Source: a virus
IMG/VR virus record: IMGVR_UViG_3300036770_006954
Location: 107,630 to 171,629 of that record
Strand: one strand, 5' to 3'
DNA: 64,000 bases
Position 1 is the stretch's first letter, and each line of letters opens with the position of its first letter. Positions 36,731-43,778 of the stretch are shown in pieces. Below the pieces are notes generated by a model. That model made no database searches. It was given only the letters and a program-made list of their open reading frames with translations, and had not been told where the DNA came from. A program made the position numbers and the translations under genes.

Positions 36731-37357
36731 TTAAGATACAGACGAACCATCCTTACGATAGATTTCCATCGTTGATGATTTACCTCGGTTATCTAAATGT
36801 TCAGAAACTTCAAGAAGTTGGTCTTTGAAGAAAATTCTTGCAATGTAATCCCAATCACCATCAGGAGTATCTACAGAACCACTTTGGTATGAAAAATCTT
36901 TTGAGGTTGGTGTTTCATCACTCTCGAATTCCATTTCATAGATACCACCTTTGTTTTCATCGAAACTAATAAGAATGTTATCAACACCATCCATATCTTC
37001 AGGAATTGCCAAGTAGGATTGATAAGGGTACTTCTCGTCAATTACAGTATCATCACCAACATTCTCATAAATGTCACCCACTTCTTTATCGGTAAATGAC
37101 AGAACTACATTACCTGACTCATCTTCAACCTCAAAAGTAGTTGAACCATTATCCATTGGAGCTGACATGTGAAATAAATCGGGATTGTAAAAGTCTTCCA
37201 AGATTCCTTCATCTTCCAATTCCCAACGAGTTTCAGACAAGTCTTCATATTCATTTTCGTACATGAGTTCTTGAATTCGCTCGACTTGTTCGTCCGAGAT
37301 TGAATGGGCAACGGCTTCCATTTCCCAACCGTACACTTTTAATTTGTATTTTGCCAT
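36731..37357 (-). CDS. Unknown acidic protein
   Basis: 208 residues, start MAKYKLKVYGWEMEAVAHSI. Strongly acidic with repeated Asp/Glu-Ser/Thr motifs (STTFEVEDESGNVVLSFTDK). A basic, beta-rich beginning and end suggest a compact domain. No family recognised. It is in the same run of short phage genes as the MGTN-type protein, 11 bases apart. Confidence 0.8.
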   Translation of the reverse strand: MAKYKLKVYGWEMEAVAHSISDEQVERIQELMYENEYEDLSETRWELEDEGILEDFYNPDLFHMSAPMDNGSTTFEVEDESGNVVLSFTDKEVGDIYENVGDDTVIDEKYPYQSYLAIPEDMDGVDNILISFDENKGGIYEMEFESDETPTSKDFSYQSGSVDTPDGDWDYIARIFFKDQLLEVSEHLDNRGKSSTMEIYRKDGSSVS

Positions 37358-37360
37358 TTT

Positions 37361-37552
37361 TTAGAGAATTTGAGGGTTGTTATTTTGATTAGTTGCGTTG
37401 TGAACAAAATAAGCGGTGAAAAAAATGTTGATACATAAAGATACCCAATCGTAGGTGGAAAGGGTTTCCATATTCGATAAAATCACCATCTTAGCCCCGA
37501 GCCAAAAGGTAAAAAGGTACGCCAATACCTGATAAATCATTTTTTGTGTCAT
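37361..37552 (-). CDS. Small membrane protein
   Basis: 63 residues, start MTQKMIYQVLAYLFTFWLGA (a second ATG four codons later is possible). Two predicted spans (about 5-24 and 35-52), polar tail. It precedes the 208-aa gene by 3 bases and has a Bacteroidota-type promoter upstream, so it heads the operon. Confidence 0.7.
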   Translation of the reverse strand: MTQKMIYQVLAYLFTFWLGAKMVILSNMETLSTYDWVSLCINIFFTAYFVHNATNQNNNPQIL

Positions 37553-37575
37553 AGTTCAAACTTTTAAGTTTATCA

Positions 37576-37606
37576 CAAAGATACAACAAAAAATTTAAAC
37601 CACCAA
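37576..37606 (-). promoter_or_regulatory. Bacteroidota-type promoter for membrane protein operon
   Basis: On the minus strand TTG (complement of 37604-37606), 20 bases, TATCTTTG (complement of 37576-37583), 24 bases before the ATG at 37552. Confidence 0.65.
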
Positions 37607-37613
37607 ATGTTAG

Positions 37614-37684
37614 CACGCCCACTAGGACTCGAACCTAGAACAACGGTTTTGGAGACCGTCATGTTACCATTACACTATGGACGC
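37614..37684 (-). tRNA. tRNA-Trp(CCA)
   Basis: Acceptor GCGTCCA/TGGGCGT, anticodon arm ACGGT-CTCCAAA-ACCGT with CCA, discriminator G. 71 bases. Confidence 0.93.
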
Positions 37685-37690
37685 ATTTTG

Positions 37691-37762
37691 TAGTTCCTGA
37701 AGGATTTGAACCCTCACCATTTCATCCGTAGTGAAAGATGCTATCCATTACACCAAAGAACC
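37691..37762 (-). tRNA. tRNA-like gene with 8-base anticodon loop (isotype unresolved)
   Basis: Acceptor GGTTCTT/AGGAACT, D-arm and T-arm (GAGGG-TTCAAAT-CCTTC) are normal. The anticodon arm folds as CATCT-TTCACTAC-GGATG, giving an 8-base loop; read from T33 the triplet is CAC (Val). Eight-base loops are known from +1 frameshift suppressor tRNAs. A one-base sequence error would also explain it. Confidence 0.75.
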
Positions 37763-37766
37763 ATTG

Positions 37767-37837
37767 TTACCCCGGATAGATTCGAACTACCATTAAATGA
37801 GTCAAAGTCATTTGTCCTGCCCTTAGACGACGGGGTA
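37767..37837 (-). tRNA. tRNA-Gln(TTG)
   Basis: Acceptor TACCCCG/CGGGGTA, anticodon arm AATGA-CTTTGAC-TCATT with TTG. T-arm partly weak (GGTAG-TTCGAAT-CTATC). 71 bases. Confidence 0.91.
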
Positions 37838-37843
37838 ATAAGT

Positions 37844-37916
37844 TGGAAAGATAGGACTCGAACCTATGACCTTCTCGGTATCAGCGAGACGCTCTAAACC
37901 AACTGAGCTACATTCC
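37844..37916 (-). tRNA. tRNA-Ile(GAT)
   Basis: Anticodon arm TCTCG-CTGATAC-CGAGA with GAT, T-arm ATAGG-TTCGAGT-CCTAT. The acceptor GGAATGT/TCTTTCC has two mismatches and the D-loop one extra T. Confidence 0.87.
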
Positions 37917-37924
37917 AATTAAAG

Positions 37925-37999
37925 TGGAGAGGATGGGAATCGAACCCATATCTCTGAATTTTCAGTCCAGTGCGTACTGACCAACTGCGCTACCTCTCC
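37925..37999 (-). tRNA. tRNA-Phe(GAA)
   Basis: Acceptor GGAGAGG/CCTCTCC, anticodon arm CTGGA-CTGAAAA-TTCAG with GAA, T-arm ATGGG-TTCGATT-CCCAT. 75 bases, canonical. Confidence 0.93.
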
Positions 38000-38029
38000 A
38001 TGGCTACCAATATGTCAAAGAACTTAGTA

Positions 38030-38065
38030 AGAAAACAAAAGACCCGAACCTTTTTGGGGTTCGGG
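38030..38065 (-). terminator. Terminator of the 30-aa gene unit
   Basis: CCCGAACC 38043-38050 pairs with GGTTCGGG 38058-38065; the minus strand then runs TCTTTTGTTTT. Confidence 0.7.
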
Positions 38066-38095
38066 CCTCTGTATAGTTTCTTACAAGTACTACAT

Positions 38096-38188
38096 TCAAA
38101 CTCCCAAACCCGCACAACTACGCTGGTACCATTTTACACAAATGATATCAAACATATTGTTAACGAGATTATGAAATAGAGTTTTCAT
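38096..38188 (-). CDS. Putative 30-aa peptide with its own promoter and terminator
   Basis: ATG at 38188 to TGA at 38096-38098. It begins MKTLFHNLVNNMFDIICVKW: hydrophobic with two Cys and a basic patch. It sits between a Bacteroidota-type promoter (TTG, 19 bases, TATCTTTG) and a strong terminator, so this short RNA is a separate unit even if the peptide is not made. Confidence 0.4.
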   Translation of the reverse strand: MKTLFHNLVNNMFDIICVKWYQRSCAGLGV

Positions 38189-38206
38189 GTTTTTATAATT
38201 ATACCA

Positions 38207-38236
38207 CAAAGATACAAAAGATTTTTAATCTATCAA
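38207..38236 (-). promoter_or_regulatory. Bacteroidota-type promoter of the 30-aa gene unit
   Basis: On the minus strand TTG (complement of 38234-38236), 19 bases, TATCTTTG (complement of 38207-38214), 18 bases before the short ATG. Confidence 0.65.
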
Positions 38237-38947
38237 ATTCTTTTTATAAATAACCGATAAATATTCACCAAATGGTGGTTCTAATTCTATAGTTGGTTCA
38301 GTATCAAACAATTCGATAATAACTTTTTGCACCTCATCAGTGTAAATATGATTATAATAATCGTGTAAAACAATTACACATTCTTTTTCCATAAATGGTC
38401 TTATTGCATATAAGTCTTGTATAATTTGTTCGGGTGTGTGTCCACCATCTAAAAATAAAAAATCGAAGCTATTGTTAGAATGGTTATGAACAACCTCCAT
38501 AACATCATCAGGACTCCAACCTATTTGTGGATTGACAACATCTTTCAAACGAAAATATTCTATAAGATAATTTACGGATTTGAAACCATCTGATTGATAG
38601 TTAGTTGATTTGTCTTCATAATCTTGGGTATAAACATCTTGTCTCTCCTCAACATAGGCATCCATCGTAACTAATTTTCCACCAGTTTGTTTGAAACCAA
38701 TACCGAGTGCCACAGTACTTACACCAAAAGCGGTCGCTAATTCAAAACCACTCTTCAGATTATATTTAATTATTAAATTTTTTAAAAACTCGAACTCGTC
38801 ATATCGAATTGACAATGGGAAATTATGATTTCCCATTCTGATACAATAATTTTCAATAATATTTTCTTGAAAAGGTTTTCTATATCCATTTATTTTATAT
38901 TCAACAGGTCCCCATTTCAATTTAGGGATTTCAAAAAATTCACTCAT
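38225..38947 (-). CDS. Class I SAM-dependent methyltransferase
   Basis: 240 residues. SGFELATAFGVSTVALGIGF (about residues 55-75) is a motif I (glycine-rich SAM loop, E/G-x-A/G-x-G), KLVTMDAYVEE the ribose-binding acidic strand, FDFLFLDGGHTPEQIIQDL motif IV region and CVIVLHDYY the following strand. It resembles the Methyltransf_24 group often found near glycan or O-methylation genes. Substrate unknown. Overlaps the promoter of the small unit downstream. Confidence 0.85.
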   Translation of the reverse strand: MSEFFEIPKLKWGPVEYKINGYRKPFQENIIENYCIRMGNHNFPLSIRYDEFEFLKNLIIKYNLKSGFELATAFGVSTVALGIGFKQTGGKLVTMDAYVEERQDVYTQDYEDKSTNYQSDGFKSVNYLIEYFRLKDVVNPQIGWSPDDVMEVVHNHSNNSFDFLFLDGGHTPEQIIQDLYAIRPFMEKECVIVLHDYYNHIYTDEVQKVIIELFDTEPTIELEPPFGEYLSVIYKKNLID

Positions 38948-38950
38948 AAA

Positions 38951-39220
38951 TTAAAATATAGATGCGGCATCGTCAGATTCAAGTAAAACTTTGATTCCCA
39001 AATATTTTTCACAAACCTCATAAAAGTCTTCAACTTTTGTTTTTGTCAAATCTTGAGGATTTTCGATTGTTAGGTAAAAACCTGATTTAGTTTCAAAAAT
39101 AGAATTTTTTTCGTTGTATTCAAAATAAGCCATTCTTCTGTAACCACGATATTTGGCTTCAGGTAGAAACTTATCAACCATTGTTTGAAATGGTGGATTT
39201 AGAAATGAACCCCTTGTCAT
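38951..39220 (-). CDS. Unknown 89-aa protein
   Basis: ATG at 39220 (MTRGSFLNPPFQTMVDKFLP). Longer readings enter tRNA-Ile(TAT). Contains YFEYNEKNSIFETKSGFYLT and an end with IKVLLESDDAASIF. No family recognised. It begins 3 bases after tRNA-Ile and ends 3 bases before the methyltransferase. Confidence 0.75.
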   Translation of the reverse strand: MTRGSFLNPPFQTMVDKFLPEAKYRGYRRMAYFEYNEKNSIFETKSGFYLTIENPQDLTKTKVEDFYEVCEKYLGIKVLLESDDAASIF

Positions 39221-39222
39221 AG

Positions 39223-39295
39223 TTGTGTGAATGGGATTCGAACCCATGACCTGAATGGTATAAGCATTCTGCTCTCACCACTGAGCTACCACACA
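39223..39295 (-). tRNA. tRNA-Ile(TAT)
   Basis: Acceptor TGTGTGG/TCACACA, anticodon arm GAATG-CTTATAC-CATTC with TAT, T-arm ATGGG-TTCGAAT-CCCAT. This reads AUA directly, unlike the usual lysidine-modified CAT tRNA of bacteria. Confidence 0.9.
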
Positions 39296-39301
39296 AATTT
39301 G

Positions 39302-39386
39302 TACCGATGGCCGGACTCGAACCGGCACGGACCCTTCGGTCCAAGGGATTTTAAGTCCCTCGTGGCTACCTTTACACCACATCGGC
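39302..39386 (-). tRNA. tRNA-Leu(TAA)
   Basis: Class II tRNA. Acceptor GCCGATG/CATCGGT, anticodon arm AGGGA-CTTAAAA-TCCCT with TAA, extra arm GGACC-GAA-GGGTCC, T-arm GCCGG-TTCGAGT-CCGGC. 85 bases. Confidence 0.93.
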
Positions 39387-39397
39387 AAATAACACTA

Positions 39398-39428
39398 CAA
39401 ATATAAGAATAAATTTTTAGAATTCCAA
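39398..39428 (-). promoter_or_regulatory. Bacteroidota-type promoter for tRNA-Leu/tRNA-Ile block
   Basis: On the minus strand TTG (complement of 39426-39428), 20 bases, TATATTTG (complement of 39398-39405). Confidence 0.72.
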
Positions 39429-40121
39429 CTCCAAAATGGTATCAGATGCCCAACCATCAATATTTTCAATGTAAAAGATGTTTACCGACTTTTCTTCCAA
39501 ATCAAATTCAACACTTCCTTGAGAGCCCTCATTGATTTCCCATCCTCCAGGTAAATTCCTGTCAATAAATGTTTCAACTATCTGAGGCATATCGAATGTT
39601 TCACTAAGTCCAATTAAAGTGTCTGTAACATACCCAGAGTCACCACTACCTTCGAATGCAGTTTTAAGAAATCTAACCTCACTCTCACCTACGACCCGAA
39701 CTAAAGATTCATAAATTTCATCAGGCATTTCTAAGATAAAGACTTGTTCTTCACTCTCAGTCCAATAGTTTAATTCCGCAATTGCGGAAATTTTTCGCTC
39801 TTTTAAGTTCATTATGATAGACAACTGATAATTTGATGCTTCATTTAAACCAACTGTGTCTAATATTTTGTTAAAACTTAGTTCAACCTCAGGTTCAATT
39901 TTTTCTTCATAAAACTTGAAAAGAAAGTCCCTAATTTTTGTTGGTATGTTCAAATCAACACTACCATAATTCATATCAACACCGAAATCATCTTCAGAAA
40001 CATTCAAACCATCCCAAGGATTGTCATCAAAGTTAAATTCCCATCTCAGGTACTTTCTTCCCGTAGATTTTGCATACTTCCACAGAAAATCTAACATCCT
40101 TTGTTCTTCAGGTGTCCACAT
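39417..40121 (-). CDS. Unknown 234-aa acidic protein
   Basis: Starts MWTPEEQRMLDFLWKYAKST. Acidic, strand-rich, with repeated Asn/Asp-Tyr/Trp patterns; no family recognised. A late-type box lies 4 bases upstream of its ATG, suggesting a virion or late protein. Its 3' end contains the TTG of the tRNA promoter. Confidence 0.8.
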   Translation of the reverse strand: MWTPEEQRMLDFLWKYAKSTGRKYLRWEFNFDDNPWDGLNVSEDDFGVDMNYGSVDLNIPTKIRDFLFKFYEEKIEPEVELSFNKILDTVGLNEASNYQLSIIMNLKERKISAIAELNYWTESEEQVFILEMPDEIYESLVRVVGESEVRFLKTAFEGSGDSGYVTDTLIGLSETFDMPQIVETFIDRNLPGGWEINEGSQGSVEFDLEEKSVNIFYIENIDGWASDTILELEF

Positions 40122-40124
40122 AAA

Positions 40125-40134
40125 TTATAAATAT
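40125..40134 (-). promoter_or_regulatory. Candidate late promoter box
   Basis: Coding strand ATATTTATAA, 4 bases before the ATG at 40121. Confidence 0.4.
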
Positions 40135-40487
40135 CAGTCTGCTGACTCAATTTTTAATGTCCGAGTCATCCAAACTGGTTTTGGATTCTTTTGTAATCCA
40201 ATAATCCATTCTTTTGCTGTTGGGATATAGTTGTTACAATCTTCTTTTACATGTTGTTCCCCAACATAACGAGTGTAAACTGTACGCCCATCTGAGTTTA
40301 CAAAAGAAACTCCAAATACTTTTTCCATTTCAAAAATACCTTCACTATGATGACGGAATATTCTGTGTAAAGAATCTCCGAACCAACTTTTGGTTTCATC
40401 CATCCACTGATGTAGATGATGATAATCCTCAGGTTTCCCCCCAAATTTCCTTGCGGAGGATTTTGAATGTTCGAATGGGTGAGCCAT
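40134..40487 (-). CDS. MAHPxEH-type protein of unknown function
   Basis: 117 residues. MAHPFEHSKSSARKFGGKPE, HRIFRHHSEGIFEMEKVFG and GEQHVKEDCNNYIPTAKEW form a His-rich pattern known to me from a bacterial and phage family (HxxSSxxxxG...RHHxEG...GEQHV.ED.G.IP). Metal binding through the many His is plausible. Function not known. Its ATG overlaps the stop of the 59-aa gene upstream (TAATG). Confidence 0.75.
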   Translation of the reverse strand: MAHPFEHSKSSARKFGGKPEDYHHLHQWMDETKSWFGDSLHRIFRHHSEGIFEMEKVFGVSFVNSDGRTVYTRYVGEQHVKEDCNNYIPTAKEWIIGLQKNPKPVWMTRTLKIESAD

Positions 40488-40666
40488 TAAGATAGTTGTT
40501 TCACAGTGTATTTGTTTCCACTTAAAGAATTGGATTCAAACAATTTAGCAATTTTATTCGCTTGTTCGAATGTTTCAAATTCCATTGGGATACCCTCACT
40601 ATCATTTACCAAAATTGTCATTTTTTGGTTCAGAAACAAAGTTTCTTTTAAAATAATATAAGACAT
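40487..40666 (-). CDS. Small unknown protein, 59 aa
   Basis: ATG at 40666 (MSYIILKETLFLNQKMTILV); an in-frame ATG at 40621 would give 44 residues. Continues with MEFETFEQANKIAKLFESNS. Compact alpha/beta composition. It is coupled by a TAATG overlap to the MAHPxEH gene. No family recognised. Confidence 0.65.
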   Translation of the reverse strand: MSYIILKETLFLNQKMTILVNDSEGIPMEFETFEQANKIAKLFESNSLSGNKYTVKQLS

Positions 40667-40670
40667 AAGT

Positions 40671-40763
40671 TTAAATACTTGTTACGGTATTACAATAAAT
40701 CATAATCTCAACTTTCAAATCTTGACTGAAAGCAAAAAATAATTCGTTTAAAAATTTTTTCAT
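40671..40763 (-). CDS. Putative 30-aa peptide
   Basis: ATG at 40763 to TAA at 40671-40673, start MKKFLNELFFAFSQDLKVEI. It begins 17 bases after tRNA-Pro and ends 5 bases before the 59-aa gene, spacing typical of a real gene. Its LNEL..AF pattern resembles the other very short frames at 38096-38188 and 41157-41261. Confidence 0.4.
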   Translation of the reverse strand: MKKFLNELFFAFSQDLKVEIMIYCNTVTSI

Positions 40764-40779
40764 AGTTTCAAAAATTTTG

Positions 40780-40852
40780 TAGGGATGACAGGGCTCGAAC
40801 CTGCGACCCCCTGGTCCCAAACCAGGTACGCTACCATCTGCGCCACATCCCT
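40780..40852 (-). tRNA. tRNA-Pro(TGG)
   Basis: Acceptor AGGGATG/CATCCCT, anticodon arm CCTGG-TTTGGGA-CCAGG with TGG, T-arm GCAGG-TTCGAGC-CCTGT. 73 bases. Confidence 0.93.
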
Positions 40853-40879
40853 AATTAACCAATAAGATAAGAAGAAAAA

Positions 40880-41080
40880 CTAAAGAGACAACTTTTTCTG
40901 TGCCTTTCTTTCGGCAACTTTCTGTTTGTGAAGGCGCTCATACGCTTTGAAAGCTGCGTCGGCACGATTCATTTTCGGGTCTTTCATTATCATTGAAGAA
41001 GTCTCCATTCTCCATTCTTCAAAAAACCCTTTTCGGTGAGCATCAAAACCATAAGATTCGTATATGTCTTCTGTTGTCAT
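40880..41080 (-). CDS. Small basic unknown protein
   Basis: 66 residues, start MTTEDIYESYGFDAHRKGFF. The last 25 residues are Lys/Arg-rich (YERLHKQKVAERKAQKKLSL), predicted helical, possibly nucleic-acid binding. It lies 27 bases upstream of tRNA-Pro on the same strand. No family recognised. Confidence 0.7.
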   Translation of the reverse strand: MTTEDIYESYGFDAHRKGFFEEWRMETSSMIMKDPKMNRADAAFKAYERLHKQKVAERKAQKKLSL

Positions 41081-41142
41081 TTCAATTGCCCTGTGTATAT
41101 TAAATATAACAAAAATGTAAAAATTTATACATCAAATTACGG

Positions 41143-41152
41143 ATATTTATAG
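41143..41152 (+). promoter_or_regulatory. Candidate late promoter box of the 34-aa gene
   Basis: ATATTTATAG, 4 bases before the ATG at 41157. Confidence 0.4.
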
Positions 41153-41156
41153 TGAT

Positions 41157-41261
41157 ATGTACAGTTTTTGGGGCACATACTCAAGTCAACTATTTAATGA
41201 ACTCGTTCGTTTTCAGAACATGTTCAAACGATGTGTGCTTCGGGACCTGAAACAAAATTAA
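41157..41261 (+). CDS. Putative 34-aa peptide with own late box and terminator
   Basis: ATG at 41157 to TAA at 41259-41261, start MYSFWGTYSSQLFNELVRFQ, end basic (KRCVLRDLKQN). A late-type box lies 4 bases upstream and a strong terminator 6 bases downstream, so this is a single-gene unit. Aromatic and amphipathic. Function unknown. Confidence 0.5.
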   Translation: MYSFWGTYSSQLFNELVRFQNMFKRCVLRDLKQN

Positions 41262-41266
41262 TTTAC

Positions 41267-41295
41267 AAAAGGGGTCTATGAGCCCCTTTTTTATT
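41267..41295 (+). terminator. Terminator of the 34-aa gene
   Basis: GGGG 41271-41274 pairs with CCCC 41283-41286 (extended by neighbouring CT/AG), followed by TTTTTT. Confidence 0.75.
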
Positions 41296-41321
41296 GTGTT
41301 GATGTTTAATATATTTGTCAC

Positions 41322-41810
41322 ATGCAAAAAGTACTTGTTTTGAACTTTGACTATTCACCTTTGAATATTACTTCACTTCAGAGGGGATTTACTTTGGTTG
41401 TGAATGGAAAGGCTGAAATCATTAAATCGGCAGAAAACCCTATAACCACTTTTACACAAACCTATGTACGCCCTTTAATTATCCGCCTTCTAAAATACAT
41501 CAACCACCGAAGTTCAGGAATCAGAGTTAATCGTCATAGAATTTTCAAAAGGGATGGAAACGAGTGCGTTTATTGTTTTTCAAAAAAAGATTTAACAATC
41601 GACCATGTCGTCCCTCGTTCAAGAGGTGGAAAAAACACTTGGAACAATTTAGTTACCTGTTGTTCGAAGTGTAACTTGAAAAAAGGGAATCGTACACCTG
41701 AGGAAGCTCGCATGCCGCTTAAGAAAAAACCTTATGAACCAAATTTTGTTGATGAGGTTACAACACTCAATGATGCTTGGGATAGTTTCAAACAAAGCTT
41801 TTTTTCTTAA
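41322..41810 (+). CDS. HNH endonuclease
   Basis: 162 residues. The core RIFKRDGNECVYCFSKKDLT then IDHVVPRSRGGKNTWNNLV and TCCSKCNLKKGNRTPEEA carries the HNH motif (His of IDH, Asn of NN, His/Asn site at CN) with two CxxC zinc knuckles. The N-terminus VLVLNFDYSPLNITS is typical of free-standing HNH proteins of Bacteroidota and their phages. It may act as a homing nuclease or in DNA processing. A TATATTTG element is 5 bases upstream of the ATG region, without a clear TTG. Confidence 0.9.
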   Translation: MQKVLVLNFDYSPLNITSLQRGFTLVVNGKAEIIKSAENPITTFTQTYVRPLIIRLLKYINHRSSGIRVNRHRIFKRDGNECVYCFSKKDLTIDHVVPRSRGGKNTWNNLVTCCSKCNLKKGNRTPEEARMPLKKKPYEPNFVDEVTTLNDAWDSFKQSFFS

Positions 41811-41842
41811 TCTTTTTTAATACTTTTTTAAAAAAACTTATA

Positions 41843-42100
41843 ATGGAAAATCAAAATACATTAAGTGAACAAGATTATATCAACGCTTCATTACTTTTTT
41901 CAAAAGCGTTGTCCCTAATTTTCGAAGATTACCAAGGAATTGTTGTTGACGTAAAAACCACCGATATTAAATTACCCAATAGTCCTGGAAAAGTAGTTAT
42001 CTATAAATTAGAAGAAAAAATTCACATTCAACACATCGAAGAAAATATCGAGGAAGGTACAATTGTAAATCTTTCTCATAAAGAAGAAAATCAACAATAA
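41843..42100 (+). CDS. Small acidic unknown protein before carbamoyltransferases
   Basis: 85 residues, start MENQNTLSEQDYINASLLFS. Acidic, with a possible helix and then strands (GKVVIYKLEEKIHIQHIEEN). It ends 2 bases before the first carbamoyltransferase ATG, so the three genes are one operon. No family recognised. Confidence 0.75.
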   Translation: MENQNTLSEQDYINASLLFSKALSLIFEDYQGIVVDVKTTDIKLPNSPGKVVIYKLEEKIHIQHIEENIEEGTIVNLSHKEENQQ

Positions 42101-42102
42101 AA

Positions 42103-43776
42103 ATGACAGTTTTAGGATTTTCAGTCGGACACGATAAGGGTGCAGTAATAGTTCAAGACAATAGAGTTGCTATTGGAATTTCACAAGAAAGACTTAGTAG
42201 ATTAAAACATGATGGTGCTTTCACTGAGGGTGCAATTCCTGTTGAATCTATTATGTATTGTTTGACAGAGTTGGACATTACAATCGATGAAATAGATTTA
42301 ATAGTTTACAGTACAACTGAATTGTTGGATAACACATATGAACAATTTAATAAAATTTTCAAAATACCTAAAAACAAACTAAAGTTTATCCCACACCATT
42401 TAGCACATGCTTATTCGAGTTTTTTCACCTCAGGATTTGATGAAGCTGCCGTGATTGTTGCAGATGCTTCAGGTAGCATTGCAAATGACAGAACAAAGTT
42501 GAAAGAATGGTATCCTGAATTGACAACAGAAGGATTAGAAGACGGTGAAGATTGGACTGAAGGAATTTCTATTTATCATTTAAATCGTAAAGACTATAAA
42601 GAAGTATACAAAAAATGGATTAAGTATCCCGTCCCTTTAGGAACTGGTGAGGATGTTTCTGTCGGCACTATGTATTCTGAGGGTTGTCACCGATTAATTT
42701 ATTCTCCTGATACTAACTCTTGGCCGGCAGGAAAATTGATGGGATTGGCTTCTTATGCAGACCCTGAGATTGTTGAAAAAGCTGGAAAATTTATTCAATA
42801 TGAGAACAATGAATTGTATATTCCAAACAACCCTATTTATCCTCGCGTAACTTGGAAATCTGACTTTTTCTCTAAAGCTTGTGTTGCGGGTATCTACCAA
42901 AGAGAACAAGAACGAGTTTCTCTTTATTTGGCAGACATGGCCAAAAATCTAACAAATTCCAAAAATGTATGCACCGCTGGTGGGTCTTTCTTGAATTGCA
43001 ATTCTAACGAATTGATACTTAAGTCAGATTTATTCGAAAATTGTTATTTTGTTCCACCAGCTGATGATAGTGGAATACCATTAGGATGTGCTTGGTGGGG
43101 TTTCCAACAAGTTACCGAAATCACTTATACACCCACAATGTGGCCATATTTTGGTAAAACTTATTCTGATGTAGAAATTTTAGATGCAACTTCAAGGTTT
43201 GATAATATTGATGTCCAATATTACAATAATTTCGATGAAATTTTAGAAATAATAGGTGAGTGGCTCACTCAAAATAGAGTTGTTGGTTGGTTTCAGAACG
43301 GTTCTGAAATAGGTCCAAGAGCTCTTGGAAACCGTTCAATTTTAGCGTCACCAATAAATCGATGGATGAAGGACCATATTAATCACGATATTAAAAAGAG
43401 AGAGTGGTACCGTCCCTTTGCACCTGCAGTTATCTTTGACAAACAAAAGGAAATTTTCGACACAGATTATTTTTCACCATTTATGTTAGTTACTGCAATC
43501 GTTAATGAAAATTGGAGAGAAAAAATTCCCGCTGTAGTTCATGTTGATAATTCTGCTCGTTACCAATCGGTTACACCTGTGAGCAATCCGAGGTTTTTTG
43601 GATTAATCAACAAATTTTATGAAAAAACAGGAGTTCCTGTGTTATTAAACACAAGTTTCAATGGTCCTCACGAACCGATTGTTGAAACACCATACGATGC
43701 AATTAAAACATTTCTCTCTCAACATTTAGATTTCTTAGTTGTTGGGAATTATATCATTACAAATCAAAACAGATAG
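42103..43776 (+). CDS. Carbamoyltransferase, NodU/CmcH/TobZ family (copy 1)
   Basis: 557 residues, normal family length. Transfers a carbamoyl group from carbamoyl phosphate through a carbamoyl-adenylate. The N-terminal Kae1-like domain shows FSVGHDKGAVIV, PHHLAHAYSSFF (metal-binding His) and VIVADASGSI; the C-terminal YrdC-like part shows GWFQNGSEIGPRALGNRSIL and FAPAVI, then NTSFNGPHEPIVETP. In phages such enzymes may modify nucleotides or glycans. It is followed 2 bases later by a paralogue. Confidence 0.9.
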   Translation: MTVLGFSVGHDKGAVIVQDNRVAIGISQERLSRLKHDGAFTEGAIPVESIMYCLTELDITIDEIDLIVYSTTELLDNTYEQFNKIFKIPKNKLKFIPHHLAHAYSSFFTSGFDEAAVIVADASGSIANDRTKLKEWYPELTTEGLEDGEDWTEGISIYHLNRKDYKEVYKKWIKYPVPLGTGEDVSVGTMYSEGCHRLIYSPDTNSWPAGKLMGLASYADPEIVEKAGKFIQYENNELYIPNNPIYPRVTWKSDFFSKACVAGIYQREQERVSLYLADMAKNLTNSKNVCTAGGSFLNCNSNELILKSDLFENCYFVPPADDSGIPLGCAWWGFQQVTEITYTPTMWPYFGKTYSDVEILDATSRFDNIDVQYYNNFDEILEIIGEWLTQNRVVGWFQNGSEIGPRALGNRSILASPINRWMKDHINHDIKKREWYRPFAPAVIFDKQKEIFDTDYFSPFMLVTAIVNENWREKIPAVVHVDNSARYQSVTPVSNPRFFGLINKFYEKTGVPVLLNTSFNGPHEPIVETPYDAIKTFLSQHLDFLVVGNYIITNQNR

Positions 43777-43778
43777 TA

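Noticed and set aside
37691-37762. Amber suppressor tRNA (CTA anticodon)
   Set aside because: CTA is not in the position after T33 in the most stable arm; CAC is.
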